Assembly: GCA_003243455.1 (NCBI GenBank)
Contig: QFQS01000001.1
Location: 434,001-498,000 of the forward strand
DNA from: Cereibacter sphaeroides
GTDB lineage: Bacteria; Pseudomonadota; Alphaproteobacteria; Rhodobacterales; Rhodobacteraceae
Length of the DNA: 64,000 nucleotides
Direction of reading: 5' to 3'
Position numbers and translations under genes: made by a program. Positions 7,993 through 17,869 of the stretch are shown piece by piece. How positions within the stretch are numbered: the first letter of the stretch is position 1; each line of letters begins with the position of its first letter. The notes beneath the pieces are model-generated. The model saw only the letters and a program-made list of their open reading frames with translations, was not told the origin of the DNA and ran no database searches.

Positions 7993-8347
7993 AAACTGCA
8001 TCATTTTATGGCTTTGCCGCAAACACCGCGTTTCGCGTGCAACAGGAGCTTGTGCTACATCGTGCTGCAGTGCAGCATAGATTCAAAGCGGTTTGAGGCT
8101 TGAGTCCCGGACCAAGCCTGTGATTACATGAGGTGTTGGTGAAGAGAGGGCATTTATTCTGAAAGCGGTTTGGGTCAGCCATCCCCTATCGTCCAACAAC
8201 ACCGCCAGCGATCAATGGCAGTGCAGCCCCATGGGCGGGCTTGCAAATACGAATCGACTGGCAATGCTAGTTTGTGCGGAAACCGGTTCCGGCGCCCTGT
8301 GCCCGGCCGTTTTTCCTTAAGAGTTGCTGCAACGGAAGGCATGGTTC
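7993..8347. other. Intergenic region upstream of the glycogen operon
   Basis: There is no convincing gene in this 355-bp stretch. It holds the palindrome GCTGCAGTGCAGC near 8063 and the LacI-type palindrome near 8277-8291 described separately. It must contain the promoter of the glg operon; only weak -35/-10 candidates were seen (TTGCAA at 8241). Confidence 0.6.
8277..8291. promoter_or_regulatory. Possible LacI-type operator upstream of glgP
   Basis: CGGAAACCGGTTCCG contains the perfect 8-bp palindrome AACCGGTT (8281-8288) with nearly symmetric flanks. A central C-G with inverted arms is the usual form of LacI-family sites. It lies about 57 bp before the glgP start. No LacI-family gene is in the window, so the regulator is unknown. 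Confidence 0.35.
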
Positions 8348-10741
8348 GTGTTCGACACTGATCTCACCCCCTCTGACCTCAAGACCGCGATCCTGCGTCA
8401 CCTGACCTTTACGCTGGGCAAGGACGTGCCGAACGCCTCGGTGTATGACTGGCGCATGGCATTGAGCTATGCGATCCGCGACCGGATCGTTGAACCGTGG
8501 TTCGCCTCGACCCGGCGCACCTACGCCGAGGATCGTAAGCGCGTCTATTACCTGTCGATGGAGTTCCTGATTGGTCGCATCCTTGAGGATGCGACGGTCA
8601 ACCTTGGCCTGCGCGACGTGGCCGCCGAGGCGATGAAGGAGTTCGGGCAGGACTTCCGCACCGTGGTCGAGGATGAGCCGGACGCGGCGCTTGGCAACGG
8701 CGGTCTGGGGCGGCTGGCCGCCTGTTTCATGGAGTCGATGGCGACGCTTGGCTGTCCGGCCTATGGCTATGGCATCCGCTATGAACATGGCCTGTTCCGC
8801 CAGCGGTTCGAGGGCGGGCAGCAGGTGGAGACGCCCGAGGACTGGCTGCTGGGTCGCCACCCTTGGGAATTCGACCGCCCGGAGGCCGCCTATACCGTCG
8901 GCTTCAAGGGACACGTCGAAATTCAGGCGGGGCGCGAGGTCTGGATTCCGGCCGAGACGGTGATGGCAACCGCTCATGACACGCCGGTTGTCGGCTGGCG
9001 GGGGAAATGGGCGAACACTCTGCGCCTTTGGGGCGCGCGTCCGACGACGCTGTTCGACCTCGCGCGGTTCAACCGAGGCGACTACACCGCTGCTGCTGAG
9101 CCCGAGACGCTGGCGCGGACACTCAGCCGGGTGCTGTACCCCGATGATACGACCTATCAGGGCAAGGAGCTGCGGCTGAAGCAGGAGTTCCTGCTGACCT
9201 CTGCCGCGCTGCAGGACATCCTGCGCCGCTATCTGGTGAAGCATTCCGACCTGCGCGCGTTGCCGAAACATGTCGCGATCCAGATGAACGACACGCACCC
9301 CGCAATCGCCGGGCCAGAACTGATCCGGCTTTTGACCGATGAGCATGGCATGGAGTTCAGGGAAGCGCTGGATACCGCGCGCGGTTGCCTTGGCTATACC
9401 AACCACACGCTGTTACCCGAAGCGCTGGAACGCTGGGCGACCTTTACCTTTGGCAACGTGCTGCCGCGCCACATGCAGATCGTCGAGCGCATCGACGCCT
9501 GGCACAAGGACACCTATCCGACGCGCCCGCATTACGTCGGTATCGTCAAGCACCAGGAAGTGCGGATGGGCGAGTTGGCCTTCATCATGTCGCACAAGGT
9601 CAACGGCGTTTCGGCACTGCATTCCGAACTGATCAAGAAGAACCTCTTCCCCGAACTGCACGCGCTGCACCCCGACCGGATCATCAACGAGACGAACGGC
9701 GTGACGCCACGGCGCTGGCTGAAGATGTGCAACGGGCCGCTGGCGGCGCTGATCACCGAGATGATCGGCGACGGCTGGGAGGACGACCTGGATCGTCTGG
9801 GCGAGCTGGAGCCGCATATCAAAAGCACCTCGTTCCTTGAGGCTTTCGATGGGGCAAAGCGGCAGAACAAGCTGGCGCTGACCGGCTGGATCGCCGAGCA
9901 TTGCGGGGTGAAGGTAAACCCCGAGGCGATGTTCGACGTTCAGATCAAGCGCATCCACGAATACAAGCGCCAGCTTCTGAACATCCTGGAAACCATCGCA
10001 CTTTGGCACCAGATCAAGGAAAACCCGAAAGGCAACTGGACGCCGAGGGTGAAGATCTTCGGCGGCAAATCGGCGCCGGGATATGCGGTAGCGAAAGAGA
10101 TCATCCATTTCATCAATGACGTGGCAAGCGTGATCAATGCCGACAAGGACACGCGCGGCCTGCTGTCAGTGGTCTTCCCGGCCAACTACAACGTCTCGAT
10201 GGCCGAGCACCTGATCCCGGCGGCGGATCTTTCCGAGCAGATTTCGACTGCCGGGAAAGAGGCGTCCGGCACCGGCAACATGAAGTTCATGATCAACGGC
10301 GCGCCGACCATCGGCACGCTGGATGGTGCGAACGTGGAAATCCTGCATGAGGTCGGCCCCGAGAACTTCTTCCTGTTCGGCTTGACGGCGGAAGAGGTCA
10401 TCCGCCGCCGCGAGGATCGCGATCACTCTCGCAAGGCGATCGAGGCGAGCCAAAACCTGCAGGACGTGCTGCAGATGGTGGCCGAGGGGCGGTTCAGCCC
10501 CGGCCAGACCGACCGCTATCACGGACTGGTCCACCGGGTTTGGCACGAGGATTACTTCCTCGTCTCGGACGACTTCGACGCCTACAGCGCCGCGCAGAGA
10601 GAGGCCGACAAGGCCTATCTCGACCGGCCGCGCTGGCTGCGCATGGCGGCGATGAATACCGCAAGGTCGGGATTTTTCTCATCGGATCGCACGATCCGGG
10701 GTTACATGAAGGATGTTTGGTCGGTGGAGGGCGCGCTTTAG
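8348..10741 (+). CDS. glgP: Glycogen/starch/alpha-glucan phosphorylase
   Basis: This enzyme breaks alpha-1,4-glucan with phosphate to give glucose-1-phosphate. At 797 residues it has the family length. The C-terminal PLP segment KEASGTGNMKFMINGAPTIG is intact, as are the N-terminal YYLSMEFLIGR and LGNGGLGRLAACF segments. The GTG at 8348 is chosen because GGAAGG (8334-8339) is well spaced from it; an upstream TTG at 8324 has no such site. It is the first gene of the six-gene glg operon, 35 bp before glgB. Confidence 0.95.
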   Translation: MFDTDLTPSDLKTAILRHLTFTLGKDVPNASVYDWRMALSYAIRDRIVEPWFASTRRTYAEDRKRVYYLSMEFLIGRILEDATVNLGLRDVAAEAMKEFGQDFRTVVEDEPDAALGNGGLGRLAACFMESMATLGCPAYGYGIRYEHGLFRQRFEGGQQVETPEDWLLGRHPWEFDRPEAAYTVGFKGHVEIQAGREVWIPAETVMATAHDTPVVGWRGKWANTLRLWGARPTTLFDLARFNRGDYTAAAEPETLARTLSRVLYPDDTTYQGKELRLKQEFLLTSAALQDILRRYLVKHSDLRALPKHVAIQMNDTHPAIAGPELIRLLTDEHGMEFREALDTARGCLGYTNHTLLPEALERWATFTFGNVLPRHMQIVERIDAWHKDTYPTRPHYVGIVKHQEVRMGELAFIMSHKVNGVSALHSELIKKNLFPELHALHPDRIINETNGVTPRRWLKMCNGPLAALITEMIGDGWEDDLDRLGELEPHIKSTSFLEAFDGAKRQNKLALTGWIAEHCGVKVNPEAMFDVQIKRIHEYKRQLLNILETIALWHQIKENPKGNWTPRVKIFGGKSAPGYAVAKEIIHFINDVASVINADKDTRGLLSVVFPANYNVSMAEHLIPAADLSEQISTAGKEASGTGNMKFMINGAPTIGTLDGANVEILHEVGPENFFLFGLTAEEVIRRREDRDHSRKAIEASQNLQDVLQMVAEGRFSPGQTDRYHGLVHRVWHEDYFLVSDDFDAYSAAQREADKAYLDRPRWLRMAAMNTARSGFFSSDRTIRGYMKDVWSVEGAL

Positions 10742-10776
10742 ACTGACGGACGGCAGGCAGGCACGGGGAGGAGACG

Positions 10777-12960
10777 ATGGCTGCGGCAGGCGACACGGCT
10801 TTGATTGATCTGGAAACCGCGCATGCGCTGGCGCAAGGGGTGCATGGCGATCCGTTTTCCGTCCTTGGCCTGCATCAGCGCGGAAGGCGCTGGGTGCTGA
10901 CCGCATTCGTGCCGGGGGCCGAGGGGCTGACCGTGCTTGGTAGCAAGGAGGTTCCGGCGCAGCCCGTCGAAGGCGTGCCGGGGCTGTTTGTGGCCAGCCT
11001 GACAAAGCGGCAGGAATACCGTCTTCGCGCCGCGAATGCGGAGACGACCTGGGAATTCGACGACCCATTCCGCTTTGGCCCCGTTCTGGGCGAGATGGAC
11101 GAGTATTTCCTGGGCGAAGGCTCGGTGCGCCGGCTGTGGCAGGTGCTGGGCGCACATGTGATTACGCATGAGGGCGTGGAGGGCACGCATTTCGCGGTCT
11201 GGGCGCCGAATGCGCAGCGCGTCTCGGTTGTCGGCGATTTCAACATCTGGGACGGACGGCGGCACCCTATGCGGCGGCGCGGGCAGACGGGCGTGTGGGA
11301 GATCTTCGTTCCGGGTCTCGGGGAAGGAGCGGCGTATAAATACGAAATCCGCGGGCCGGATGGCGCGCTGATGCCGCTGAAGGCCGATCCGGTGGGGTTC
11401 GGGTCGGAACACCCGCCCGCCAATGCCTCGGTCGTGCGGCGGCTGGGCGATGCAAAATGGCAGGACAAGGCCTGGATGAAGAGCCGCGCCAAGGCGCAGA
11501 ACATCGACGCAGCCATCAGCGTCTACGAGGTGCATCTGGGCAGTTGGCGACGCGCGGCGGGCAACCGGATGCTGAGCTATCAGGAACTGGCCGAGCAACT
11601 GGTCGACTACGTCGCCGACATGGGGTTCACCCATATCGAGTTGATGCCGATCTCGGAGTACCCCTTCGACGGAAGCTGGGGCTATCAGCCGATCGGGCTT
11701 TATGCGCCTACGATCCGCCACGGCACGCCGCCCGAGTTCCGGGCCTTTGTCGATGCGGCGCATCGCAAGGGGCTCGGGGTGCTGCTGGATTGGGTTCCGG
11801 GGCATTTCCCGACCGATCAGCACGGGCTGGGGCGGTTCGACGGCACGCCGCTGTACGAACATGCCGATCCGCGCGAGGGGTTCCATCAGGACTGGAACAC
11901 GCTGATCTACAACTACGGGCGGCGCGAGGTGTCGAACTACCTCGTATCGAACGCGCTCTACTGGTTGGAGGAATATCACCTCGACGGGCTGCGGGTCGAT
12001 GCCGTGGCCTCGATGCTGTATCGCGATTACTCGCGCCGGGCGGGGCAGTGGGTGCCGAACCGCGACGGCGGGCGCGAGAATTACGAGGCGATCACCATCC
12101 TGCAGCGGATGAACGAGACGACCTACGGCGAAATGCCGGGGATCATGACGGTGGCCGAGGAATCCACGGCATTTCCCGGCGTCTCGCGACCTGTGAACCA
12201 CGGCGGGCTGGGGTTCGGGTTCAAGTGGAACATGGGCTGGATGAACGACACGCTCAGCTACATGCACAAGGACCCCGTGCATCGGCGCTGGCACCATCAC
12301 CAGATGACCTTCGGCATGCACTATGCCTGGTCCGAGAACTACATCCTGCCGATCAGCCATGACGAGGTTGTTCACGGCAAAGGCTCCATGCTCGACAAGA
12401 TGCCGGGCGATGGGGAGGAGAAGTTCGCCAATTTGCGGGCCTATTACGGCTTCATGTGGGGGCATCCGGGCAAGAAGCTCTTGTTCATGGGGCAGGAGTT
12501 CGGTCAGGGCGCGGAGTGGAACCACAACCAGAGCCTGGACTGGCACCTGCTGGAATATCCGCAGCATAAGGGCATGCAGTCGCTGGTGCGTGACCTGAAC
12601 CGGCTCTACCGCGAAACGCCGGCGCTTTACCTGAACGATACGCGGCCCGAGGGCTTTGCCTGGATCGAGGCGAACGATGCCGATGCTTCGGTCTATGCCT
12701 GGGCGCGGATGGGGCGAAAGGGTGATCCGACCATCGTCGTCGTCTGCAACATGACCCCGGTCGAACGGACCTACCGGCTGGGCTTCCCCGCCGCAGGGCA
12801 GTGGGACGAGGCGCTGAACACCGATGCAGCGATTTACGGAGGAGGTAATCTCGGCAACTTGGGTGGGGTGACGACGGAAGGCATACCGTGGAACGGACAG
12901 CGGCAATCTGCGCTGCTGACGCTGCCACCACTTACAACTTTGATGTTCCGGCAGGCATAG
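10777..12960 (+). CDS. glgB: 1,4-alpha-glucan branching enzyme
   Basis: This enzyme makes alpha-1,6 branches in glycogen. The 727-residue protein has an N-terminal CBM48-type module (about 110-210, including FAVWAPNAQRVSVVGDFN) and a GH13 barrel. The nucleophile is in DGLRVDAVASMLYRDYSR, the acid/base Glu in TVAEESTAFPGV, and ISHDEVVHGKGS holds the third carboxylate. A strong ribosome-binding site (GGGGAGGAG) precedes the ATG. It lies between glgP and glgC in the same direction. Confidence 0.97.
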   Translation: MAAAGDTALIDLETAHALAQGVHGDPFSVLGLHQRGRRWVLTAFVPGAEGLTVLGSKEVPAQPVEGVPGLFVASLTKRQEYRLRAANAETTWEFDDPFRFGPVLGEMDEYFLGEGSVRRLWQVLGAHVITHEGVEGTHFAVWAPNAQRVSVVGDFNIWDGRRHPMRRRGQTGVWEIFVPGLGEGAAYKYEIRGPDGALMPLKADPVGFGSEHPPANASVVRRLGDAKWQDKAWMKSRAKAQNIDAAISVYEVHLGSWRRAAGNRMLSYQELAEQLVDYVADMGFTHIELMPISEYPFDGSWGYQPIGLYAPTIRHGTPPEFRAFVDAAHRKGLGVLLDWVPGHFPTDQHGLGRFDGTPLYEHADPREGFHQDWNTLIYNYGRREVSNYLVSNALYWLEEYHLDGLRVDAVASMLYRDYSRRAGQWVPNRDGGRENYEAITILQRMNETTYGEMPGIMTVAEESTAFPGVSRPVNHGGLGFGFKWNMGWMNDTLSYMHKDPVHRRWHHHQMTFGMHYAWSENYILPISHDEVVHGKGSMLDKMPGDGEEKFANLRAYYGFMWGHPGKKLLFMGQEFGQGAEWNHNQSLDWHLLEYPQHKGMQSLVRDLNRLYRETPALYLNDTRPEGFAWIEANDADASVYAWARMGRKGDPTIVVVCNMTPVERTYRLGFPAAGQWDEALNTDAAIYGGGNLGNLGGVTTEGIPWNGQRQSALLTLPPLTTLMFRQA

Positions 12961-12999
12961 GAACGAAAGGCCGAATTTTACGGCCTAAGGGAGGGGACG

Positions 13000-14271
13000 A
13001 TGACACCAAGACCAAACATGCGCCTTTCATCGCAGGCCATGGCCTTTGTCCTGGCCGGCGGTCGCGGCAGCCGGTTGAAAGAACTGACCGACCGAAGGGC
13101 GAAACCGGCCGTCTATTTCGGCGGCAAGACCCGGATCATCGACTTTGCCCTGTCGAACGCGCTGAATTCCGGCATCCGCAAGATGGCGATTGCCACGCAG
13201 TACAAGGCGCACAGCCTGATCCGCCACATGCAGCGCGGCTGGAACTTTTTCCGGGCGGAGCGGAACGAATATCTTGATATCCTGCCCGCATCGCAGCGCG
13301 TGGACGAGTCCAAGTGGTATCTGGGCACCGCCGATGCCGTGGCGCAGAACATTGATATCATTGACGATTACGAGGTGAAATACGTTATCATCCTTGCGGG
13401 TGACCACGTCTATAAGATGGATTACGAGATCATGCTGCGCCAGCATGTGGACAGCGGTGCGGACGTGACCATCGGCTGCCTGACGGTGCCACGAATGGAG
13501 GCGACGGCCTTTGGCGTGATGCACGTCGACAAGACGGGCCGCATCACAGCCTTCCTTGAGAAACCCGCCGATCCGCCCGCCATCCCCGGCGACCCCGAGC
13601 ATGCGCTGGCCTCGATGGGTATCTATGTCTTCAACTGGGATTTCCTGCGCGGGCTGCTGCTTGCGGATGCCGAAGACCCGAACTCCAGCCATGATTTCGG
13701 CAACGACCTGATCCCCGACATCGTGAAGAACGGCAAGGCGATGGCGCACCGCTTTTCGGAAAGCTGCGTCAAGTCGGGGCTGGAGACGGAGCCTTACTGG
13801 CGCGACGTCGGAACCATCGACGCCTTCTGGCAGGCCAATATCGATTTGACCGACTTTATCCCGAAGCTGGATCTTTACGACAACGCCTGGCCGATCTGGA
13901 CCTATGCCGAGCTGGTTCCGCCGGCGAAGTTCATCCATGATGAGGATGGGCGGCGCGGATCGGCCGTATCCTCGCTGGTGGCGGGGGATTGTATCGTGTC
14001 GGGTTCCGCCGTCAGCAACTCGCTGCTGTTCACCGGGTGCCGCACGCATTCCTACTCTGCGCTGGAGTATGTCGTGGCGCTGCCGCAGGTGACGGTGAAC
14101 CGCAAGGCGCAGCTTAAGAATTGTGTGATTGATCGCGGTGTAATCATTCCCGAAGGATTGGTCGTCGGAGAGGATCCAAAGGCAGATGCCCGCTGGTTCC
14201 GGCGGACGGACAATGGCATCGTGCTGATTACGCAAGACATGCTGAACGCGCGGGCGGCCTCCTTGGGCTGA
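13000..14271 (+). CDS. glgC: Glucose-1-phosphate adenylyltransferase
   Basis: This enzyme makes ADP-glucose from ATP and glucose-1-phosphate, the committed step of bacterial glycogen synthesis. The 423-residue protein has the nucleotide-binding start AFVLAGGRGSRLKELTDRRA, the KPAVYFGGKTRIIDFALSN segment and a C-terminal left-handed beta-helix domain. AAGGGAGGGGACG gives a strong ribosome-binding site. It follows glgB by 39 bp. Confidence 0.97.
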   Translation: MTPRPNMRLSSQAMAFVLAGGRGSRLKELTDRRAKPAVYFGGKTRIIDFALSNALNSGIRKMAIATQYKAHSLIRHMQRGWNFFRAERNEYLDILPASQRVDESKWYLGTADAVAQNIDIIDDYEVKYVIILAGDHVYKMDYEIMLRQHVDSGADVTIGCLTVPRMEATAFGVMHVDKTGRITAFLEKPADPPAIPGDPEHALASMGIYVFNWDFLRGLLLADAEDPNSSHDFGNDLIPDIVKNGKAMAHRFSESCVKSGLETEPYWRDVGTIDAFWQANIDLTDFIPKLDLYDNAWPIWTYAELVPPAKFIHDEDGRRGSAVSSLVAGDCIVSGSAVSNSLLFTGCRTHSYSALEYVVALPQVTVNRKAQLKNCVIDRGVIIPEGLVVGEDPKADARWFRRTDNGIVLITQDMLNARAASLG

Positions 14272-14327
14272 CCGCGACCGAAGGCTGGTCTGCGTATGTG
14301 AACGAAAGTTTATGTAAGGGGGTTTGC

Positions 14328-15761
14328 ATGCGCGGACGGGTCCTGTCGATAGCTTCGGAATGCGTGCCGCTGGTCAAGACCGGCGGCCTGGCCGACGTGG
14401 TGGGCGCCCTGCCGCGCGCGCTGTCCGGGCAGGGGTGGGAGATGCGGGTTCTGTTGCCCGCCTACCGCCCTTTGCGAGCGCAATCCGCCGATTGGCCCGA
14501 AGTCTGGTCGGAGGCGGCGCTATTCGGCGGCCCGTCACGTGTCTTGGCGGGCGAGGTGGCCGGGTTTTCCGTCTTGCTGCTGGACGCGCCGCACCTATTC
14601 GACAGGGAGGGCGGCCCCTACGCCGGTCCTGGTGGCGAATGGCCCGACAATGCGCTGCGCTTTGCCGCGCTAAGCTGGGCCGGGGCGGCGATTGCGCGCG
14701 AGGGGCTGTCGGATGGATGGAAGCCCCAGATATTGCATGCGCATGACTGGCAGGCGGGGCTGGCGCCCGCCTATTTGCGTTATCAGGGTGCGGGCGATGT
14801 CAGGTCGCTGATCACCGTTCACAACATCGCCTTTCAGGGCTGGGCGCCAGCGGCGCTGCTCGGCACGCTGCGCCTGCCGGGGGAAGAGTTCCACGCGGGC
14901 GCGCTGGAGTACTACGGCGGGCTCTCCTCGCTCAAGGCCGGGCTGGTCACGGCGGATGCGATCACCACCGTGTCGCCGACCTATGCGGCAGAGTTGATGC
15001 GACCCGAGTTCGGTATGGGGCTGGAGGGGGTGATCGCTGCGCGAGCGGATCGGGTCAGCGGTATCCTGAACGGCGTCGATACCGATGTCTGGTCGCCCGA
15101 GGCCGATCCTGTCATCGCCGCCTATTCGGCGCGGACGCTGAAGAAAAAGAACGATAACCGGGTAAAACTTCAGGACGAATTCGGGCTGGAGGTGCCGGGA
15201 CCTCTGGCCATCATCGTCAGCCGTCTGACCGACCAGAAGGGGATCGACCTGATCCCCGGCGCCATGCCGTTCTTCATCGAAGGCGGTGGTGGCCTTGTCG
15301 TTCTAGGCAGCGGCGATCCGGCGCTGGAACAGGCGATGCGCGACCTGCAGGCGCGTTTCCCCGGCCGGGTTGGGGTCAGGATCGGGTACGACGAGGAGTT
15401 GAGCCACCGGCTGTTCGCCGGGGGTGATGCGGTGCTTGTCCCCTCACGGTTTGAACCTTGCGGGCTGACGCAGATGTATGGGCTGCGCTATGGCACGCTG
15501 CCGGTGGTCGCGGAAACCGGTGGGCTGGCCGACACTGTGATCGGGGCCAGCCCGGCAACGCTGGCGGCGGGTGTGGCGACGGGTATCGTCTTTCACCCGA
15601 CCGATGCGTTGGGGCTGGGGCAGGCGCTGCGGCAATTGCTGGCGCTACATGCCGACAGCACAACCTGGGGCGCGATGCAGCGGAACGCTATGAAGCATCC
15701 CGTCGGGTGGGAGGCCTCTGCCGCCGCCTATGCGCGCCTGTACGAAGGGCTTCTGGAATGA
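14328..15761 (+). CDS. glgA: Glycogen synthase (ADP-glucose)
   Basis: This GT5 enzyme extends alpha-1,4-glucan from ADP-glucose. At 477 residues it has the usual length. The N-terminal KTGGLADVVGALP motif binds ADP-glucose, and the C-terminal domain holds PSRFEPCGLTQMYGLRYG with the conserved Glu. ATG 14328 is preferred over an in-frame ATG at 14298 because it follows AAGGGGG and gives the normal N-terminus. Its stop overlaps the glgX start (ATGA at 15758-15761). Confidence 0.96.
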   Translation: MRGRVLSIASECVPLVKTGGLADVVGALPRALSGQGWEMRVLLPAYRPLRAQSADWPEVWSEAALFGGPSRVLAGEVAGFSVLLLDAPHLFDREGGPYAGPGGEWPDNALRFAALSWAGAAIAREGLSDGWKPQILHAHDWQAGLAPAYLRYQGAGDVRSLITVHNIAFQGWAPAALLGTLRLPGEEFHAGALEYYGGLSSLKAGLVTADAITTVSPTYAAELMRPEFGMGLEGVIAARADRVSGILNGVDTDVWSPEADPVIAAYSARTLKKKNDNRVKLQDEFGLEVPGPLAIIVSRLTDQKGIDLIPGAMPFFIEGGGGLVVLGSGDPALEQAMRDLQARFPGRVGVRIGYDEELSHRLFAGGDAVLVPSRFEPCGLTQMYGLRYGTLPVVAETGGLADTVIGASPATLAAGVATGIVFHPTDALGLGQALRQLLALHADSTTWGAMQRNAMKHPVGWEASAAAYARLYEGLLE

Positions 15762-17869
15762 CCAGCGCCGCAGAGCCGTCTTCGGGGCAGGGGACGGGTC
15801 CGGGCCATCCCTTCCCGATGGGGGCGAACTTCGACGGCGACGGGGTGAACTTTGCCGTCTTTTCCGCCCATGCCGAAAAGATCGAGCTGTGCCTGTTTTC
15901 CCCCGATGGCCGCAAAGAGGTGGCGCGGCTGACCTTTCACGAGCGGGACGGCGATATCTGGCACATGCGGGTGCCGGGCCTGATGCCAGGCGCACTATAC
16001 GGGTTTCGGGCGCATGGGCCGTATCAGCCGGAAGCCGGACATCGGTTTAATCCCAATAAGTTGCTGCTTGATCCTTATGCGCGGTCTTATGAAGGCCGCC
16101 TGCGCTGGTCGGACGCGCTTATGGGCTACAAGGTCGGCAGTCCGCGCGCCGACCTGTCTTTTGACGCCCGCGACAGCGCCTTTGCCATGCCGAAATCGGT
16201 GGTCGTCGATCCGGCCTTTCACTGGGGCGACGATATGCCGCCGCTGAGGCCATTGGCCGAGACGGTGATCTATGAGGCGCATGTGCGCGGACTGACTGAA
16301 CGCCACCCGCATGTGCCGGCTGCGCAGCGCGGCACGATCCTGGGCCTGGCAAGCGAGCCGATGCTGGAGCATCTGGTGAAACTGGGCATCACAGCGGTTG
16401 AGCTTTTGCCGCTACATGCCTTTGTGGACGACCGTTTTCTGGTCACTAAGGGGCTGCGGAACTACTGGGGTTACCAAACCATCGGTTTCTTCGCGCCCGA
16501 GCCGCGCTATCTGGGCCGCGATGGCATCCGAGAGGTGCAAAGCGCCGTCCACCGCCTGCATACCGCCGGGATCGAGGTGATTCTGGACGTTGTCTACAAC
16601 CACTCGGGCGAGGGGGATGAACTGGGGCCGACGCTTTCGTTCCGCGGACTGGATAACGCGAGCTATTACCGACTGACCGGGGGCGGGCGGTATTATGTGA
16701 ACGACACCGGCACCGGCAACACGCTGAACGTCAATCATCCGATGGTGCTGCGAATGGTGATGGACAGCTTGCGCTACTGGGTGCAGGCCTATCACATCGA
16801 CGGCTTCCGCTTTGATCTTGCAAGCGTTTTGGGACGAGAGCCGGGCGGATTCGACCCGAACGGCGGCTTCTTTGATGCGATACGGCAGGATCCGGTGCTG
16901 AGCCGGGTCAAGCTGATAGCCGAGCCCTGGGATATCGGGCCGGGCGGCTATCAGCTTGGCGCCTATCCGCATCCTTTCCTTGAGTGGAACGACAAGTACC
17001 GCGACGGGGTGCGACGGTTCTGGCGGGGCGATGCGGGGCTGACGCCCGATCTGGCCAACCGGCTGCTGGGGTCGTCCGACAAGTTCGACCATGACGGGCG
17101 GGCGGCCACCAGTTCGGTCAACTTCCTGACCGCGCATGACGGTTTCACGCTGGAGGATCTGGTCAGCTATACCGTCAAACGCAACCTCGCCAATGGCGAG
17201 GATAACCGCGACGGCCATGGTGAGAATTACTCGGACAACCTTGGCGTCGAGGGGCCGACCAAGGATGCTGCCATCCGCGCCGACCGCGACCAGCGCAAGC
17301 GCAACCTGCTCGCGACGCTATTGCTGTCGCAAGGCACGCCGATGCTGCTGGCAGGTGATGAGTTGGGCAACAGCCAGGGCGGCAACAACAACGCCTATGC
17401 GCAGGATAATGAGACGGGCTGGATCGACTGGCATGACGCGGATGCCAAGCTGACGGCCTTTGTTGCGCGGCTGATAGCGTTGCGGCGGGATCATCCGGTG
17501 CTGCGTCAGCGGCGGTTCCTGCATGCGCAGGTCCGCGCTGTCGATAGCCTGCCGGATGTCATCTGGCGGCGCGCGGACGGCAAGGTGCCGGAACCGGGCG
17601 AATGGCACGACCCTGCTTTCCGCTGCCTTTGCGTCGAACTGCGTCGTGCGGCGGAGGAAGAGCACCAGTCTTGCGAGGCCATATTCGCCGTCTTCAACCA
17701 GGGGCCGGCGGTGGATGTGGTCCTGCCGACCAGCGCCAAAGGCTGGCGGCTGATCCTTGATACCTCGCGGCCCGAGGCCGCAGCCGAAGAGGTAAAGGCA
17801 ACGATTGCGGTTCCCGCGCATTCCGTGCTGGTGTTCGAGGCAATTGCATTACCCGGAGGAAAGCCATGA
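15758..17869 (+). CDS. glgX: Glycogen debranching enzyme GlgX
   Basis: This enzyme hydrolyses alpha-1,6 branches of phosphorylase limit dextrin. The 703-residue protein has an N-terminal CBM48 module (GVNFAVFSAHAEKIELCLF) and a GH13 barrel with DGFRFDLASVLGRE (nucleophile), LIAEPWDIGPGGYQ (acid/base) and LTAHDGFTLEDLVSY. The start overlaps the glgA stop by four bases and the stop overlaps pgm by four bases, so translation is probably coupled along the operon. Confidence 0.96.
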   Translation: MTSAAEPSSGQGTGPGHPFPMGANFDGDGVNFAVFSAHAEKIELCLFSPDGRKEVARLTFHERDGDIWHMRVPGLMPGALYGFRAHGPYQPEAGHRFNPNKLLLDPYARSYEGRLRWSDALMGYKVGSPRADLSFDARDSAFAMPKSVVVDPAFHWGDDMPPLRPLAETVIYEAHVRGLTERHPHVPAAQRGTILGLASEPMLEHLVKLGITAVELLPLHAFVDDRFLVTKGLRNYWGYQTIGFFAPEPRYLGRDGIREVQSAVHRLHTAGIEVILDVVYNHSGEGDELGPTLSFRGLDNASYYRLTGGGRYYVNDTGTGNTLNVNHPMVLRMVMDSLRYWVQAYHIDGFRFDLASVLGREPGGFDPNGGFFDAIRQDPVLSRVKLIAEPWDIGPGGYQLGAYPHPFLEWNDKYRDGVRRFWRGDAGLTPDLANRLLGSSDKFDHDGRAATSSVNFLTAHDGFTLEDLVSYTVKRNLANGEDNRDGHGENYSDNLGVEGPTKDAAIRADRDQRKRNLLATLLLSQGTPMLLAGDELGNSQGGNNNAYAQDNETGWIDWHDADAKLTAFVARLIALRRDHPVLRQRRFLHAQVRAVDSLPDVIWRRADGKVPEPGEWHDPAFRCLCVELRRAAEEEHQSCEAIFAVFNQGPAVDVVLPTSAKGWRLILDTSRPEAAAEEVKATIAVPAHSVLVFEAIALPGGKP

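Noticed and set aside
10738..12906. Long minus-strand open frame opposite glgB (722 codons).
   Set aside because: It mirrors the codon pattern of glgB in high-GC DNA; no ribosome-binding site and no protein-like motifs. Similar long antisense frames opposite the binding protein (31569-33497), the UxaA-type gene (40234-41946) and recG (55583-57463) were dropped for the same reason.
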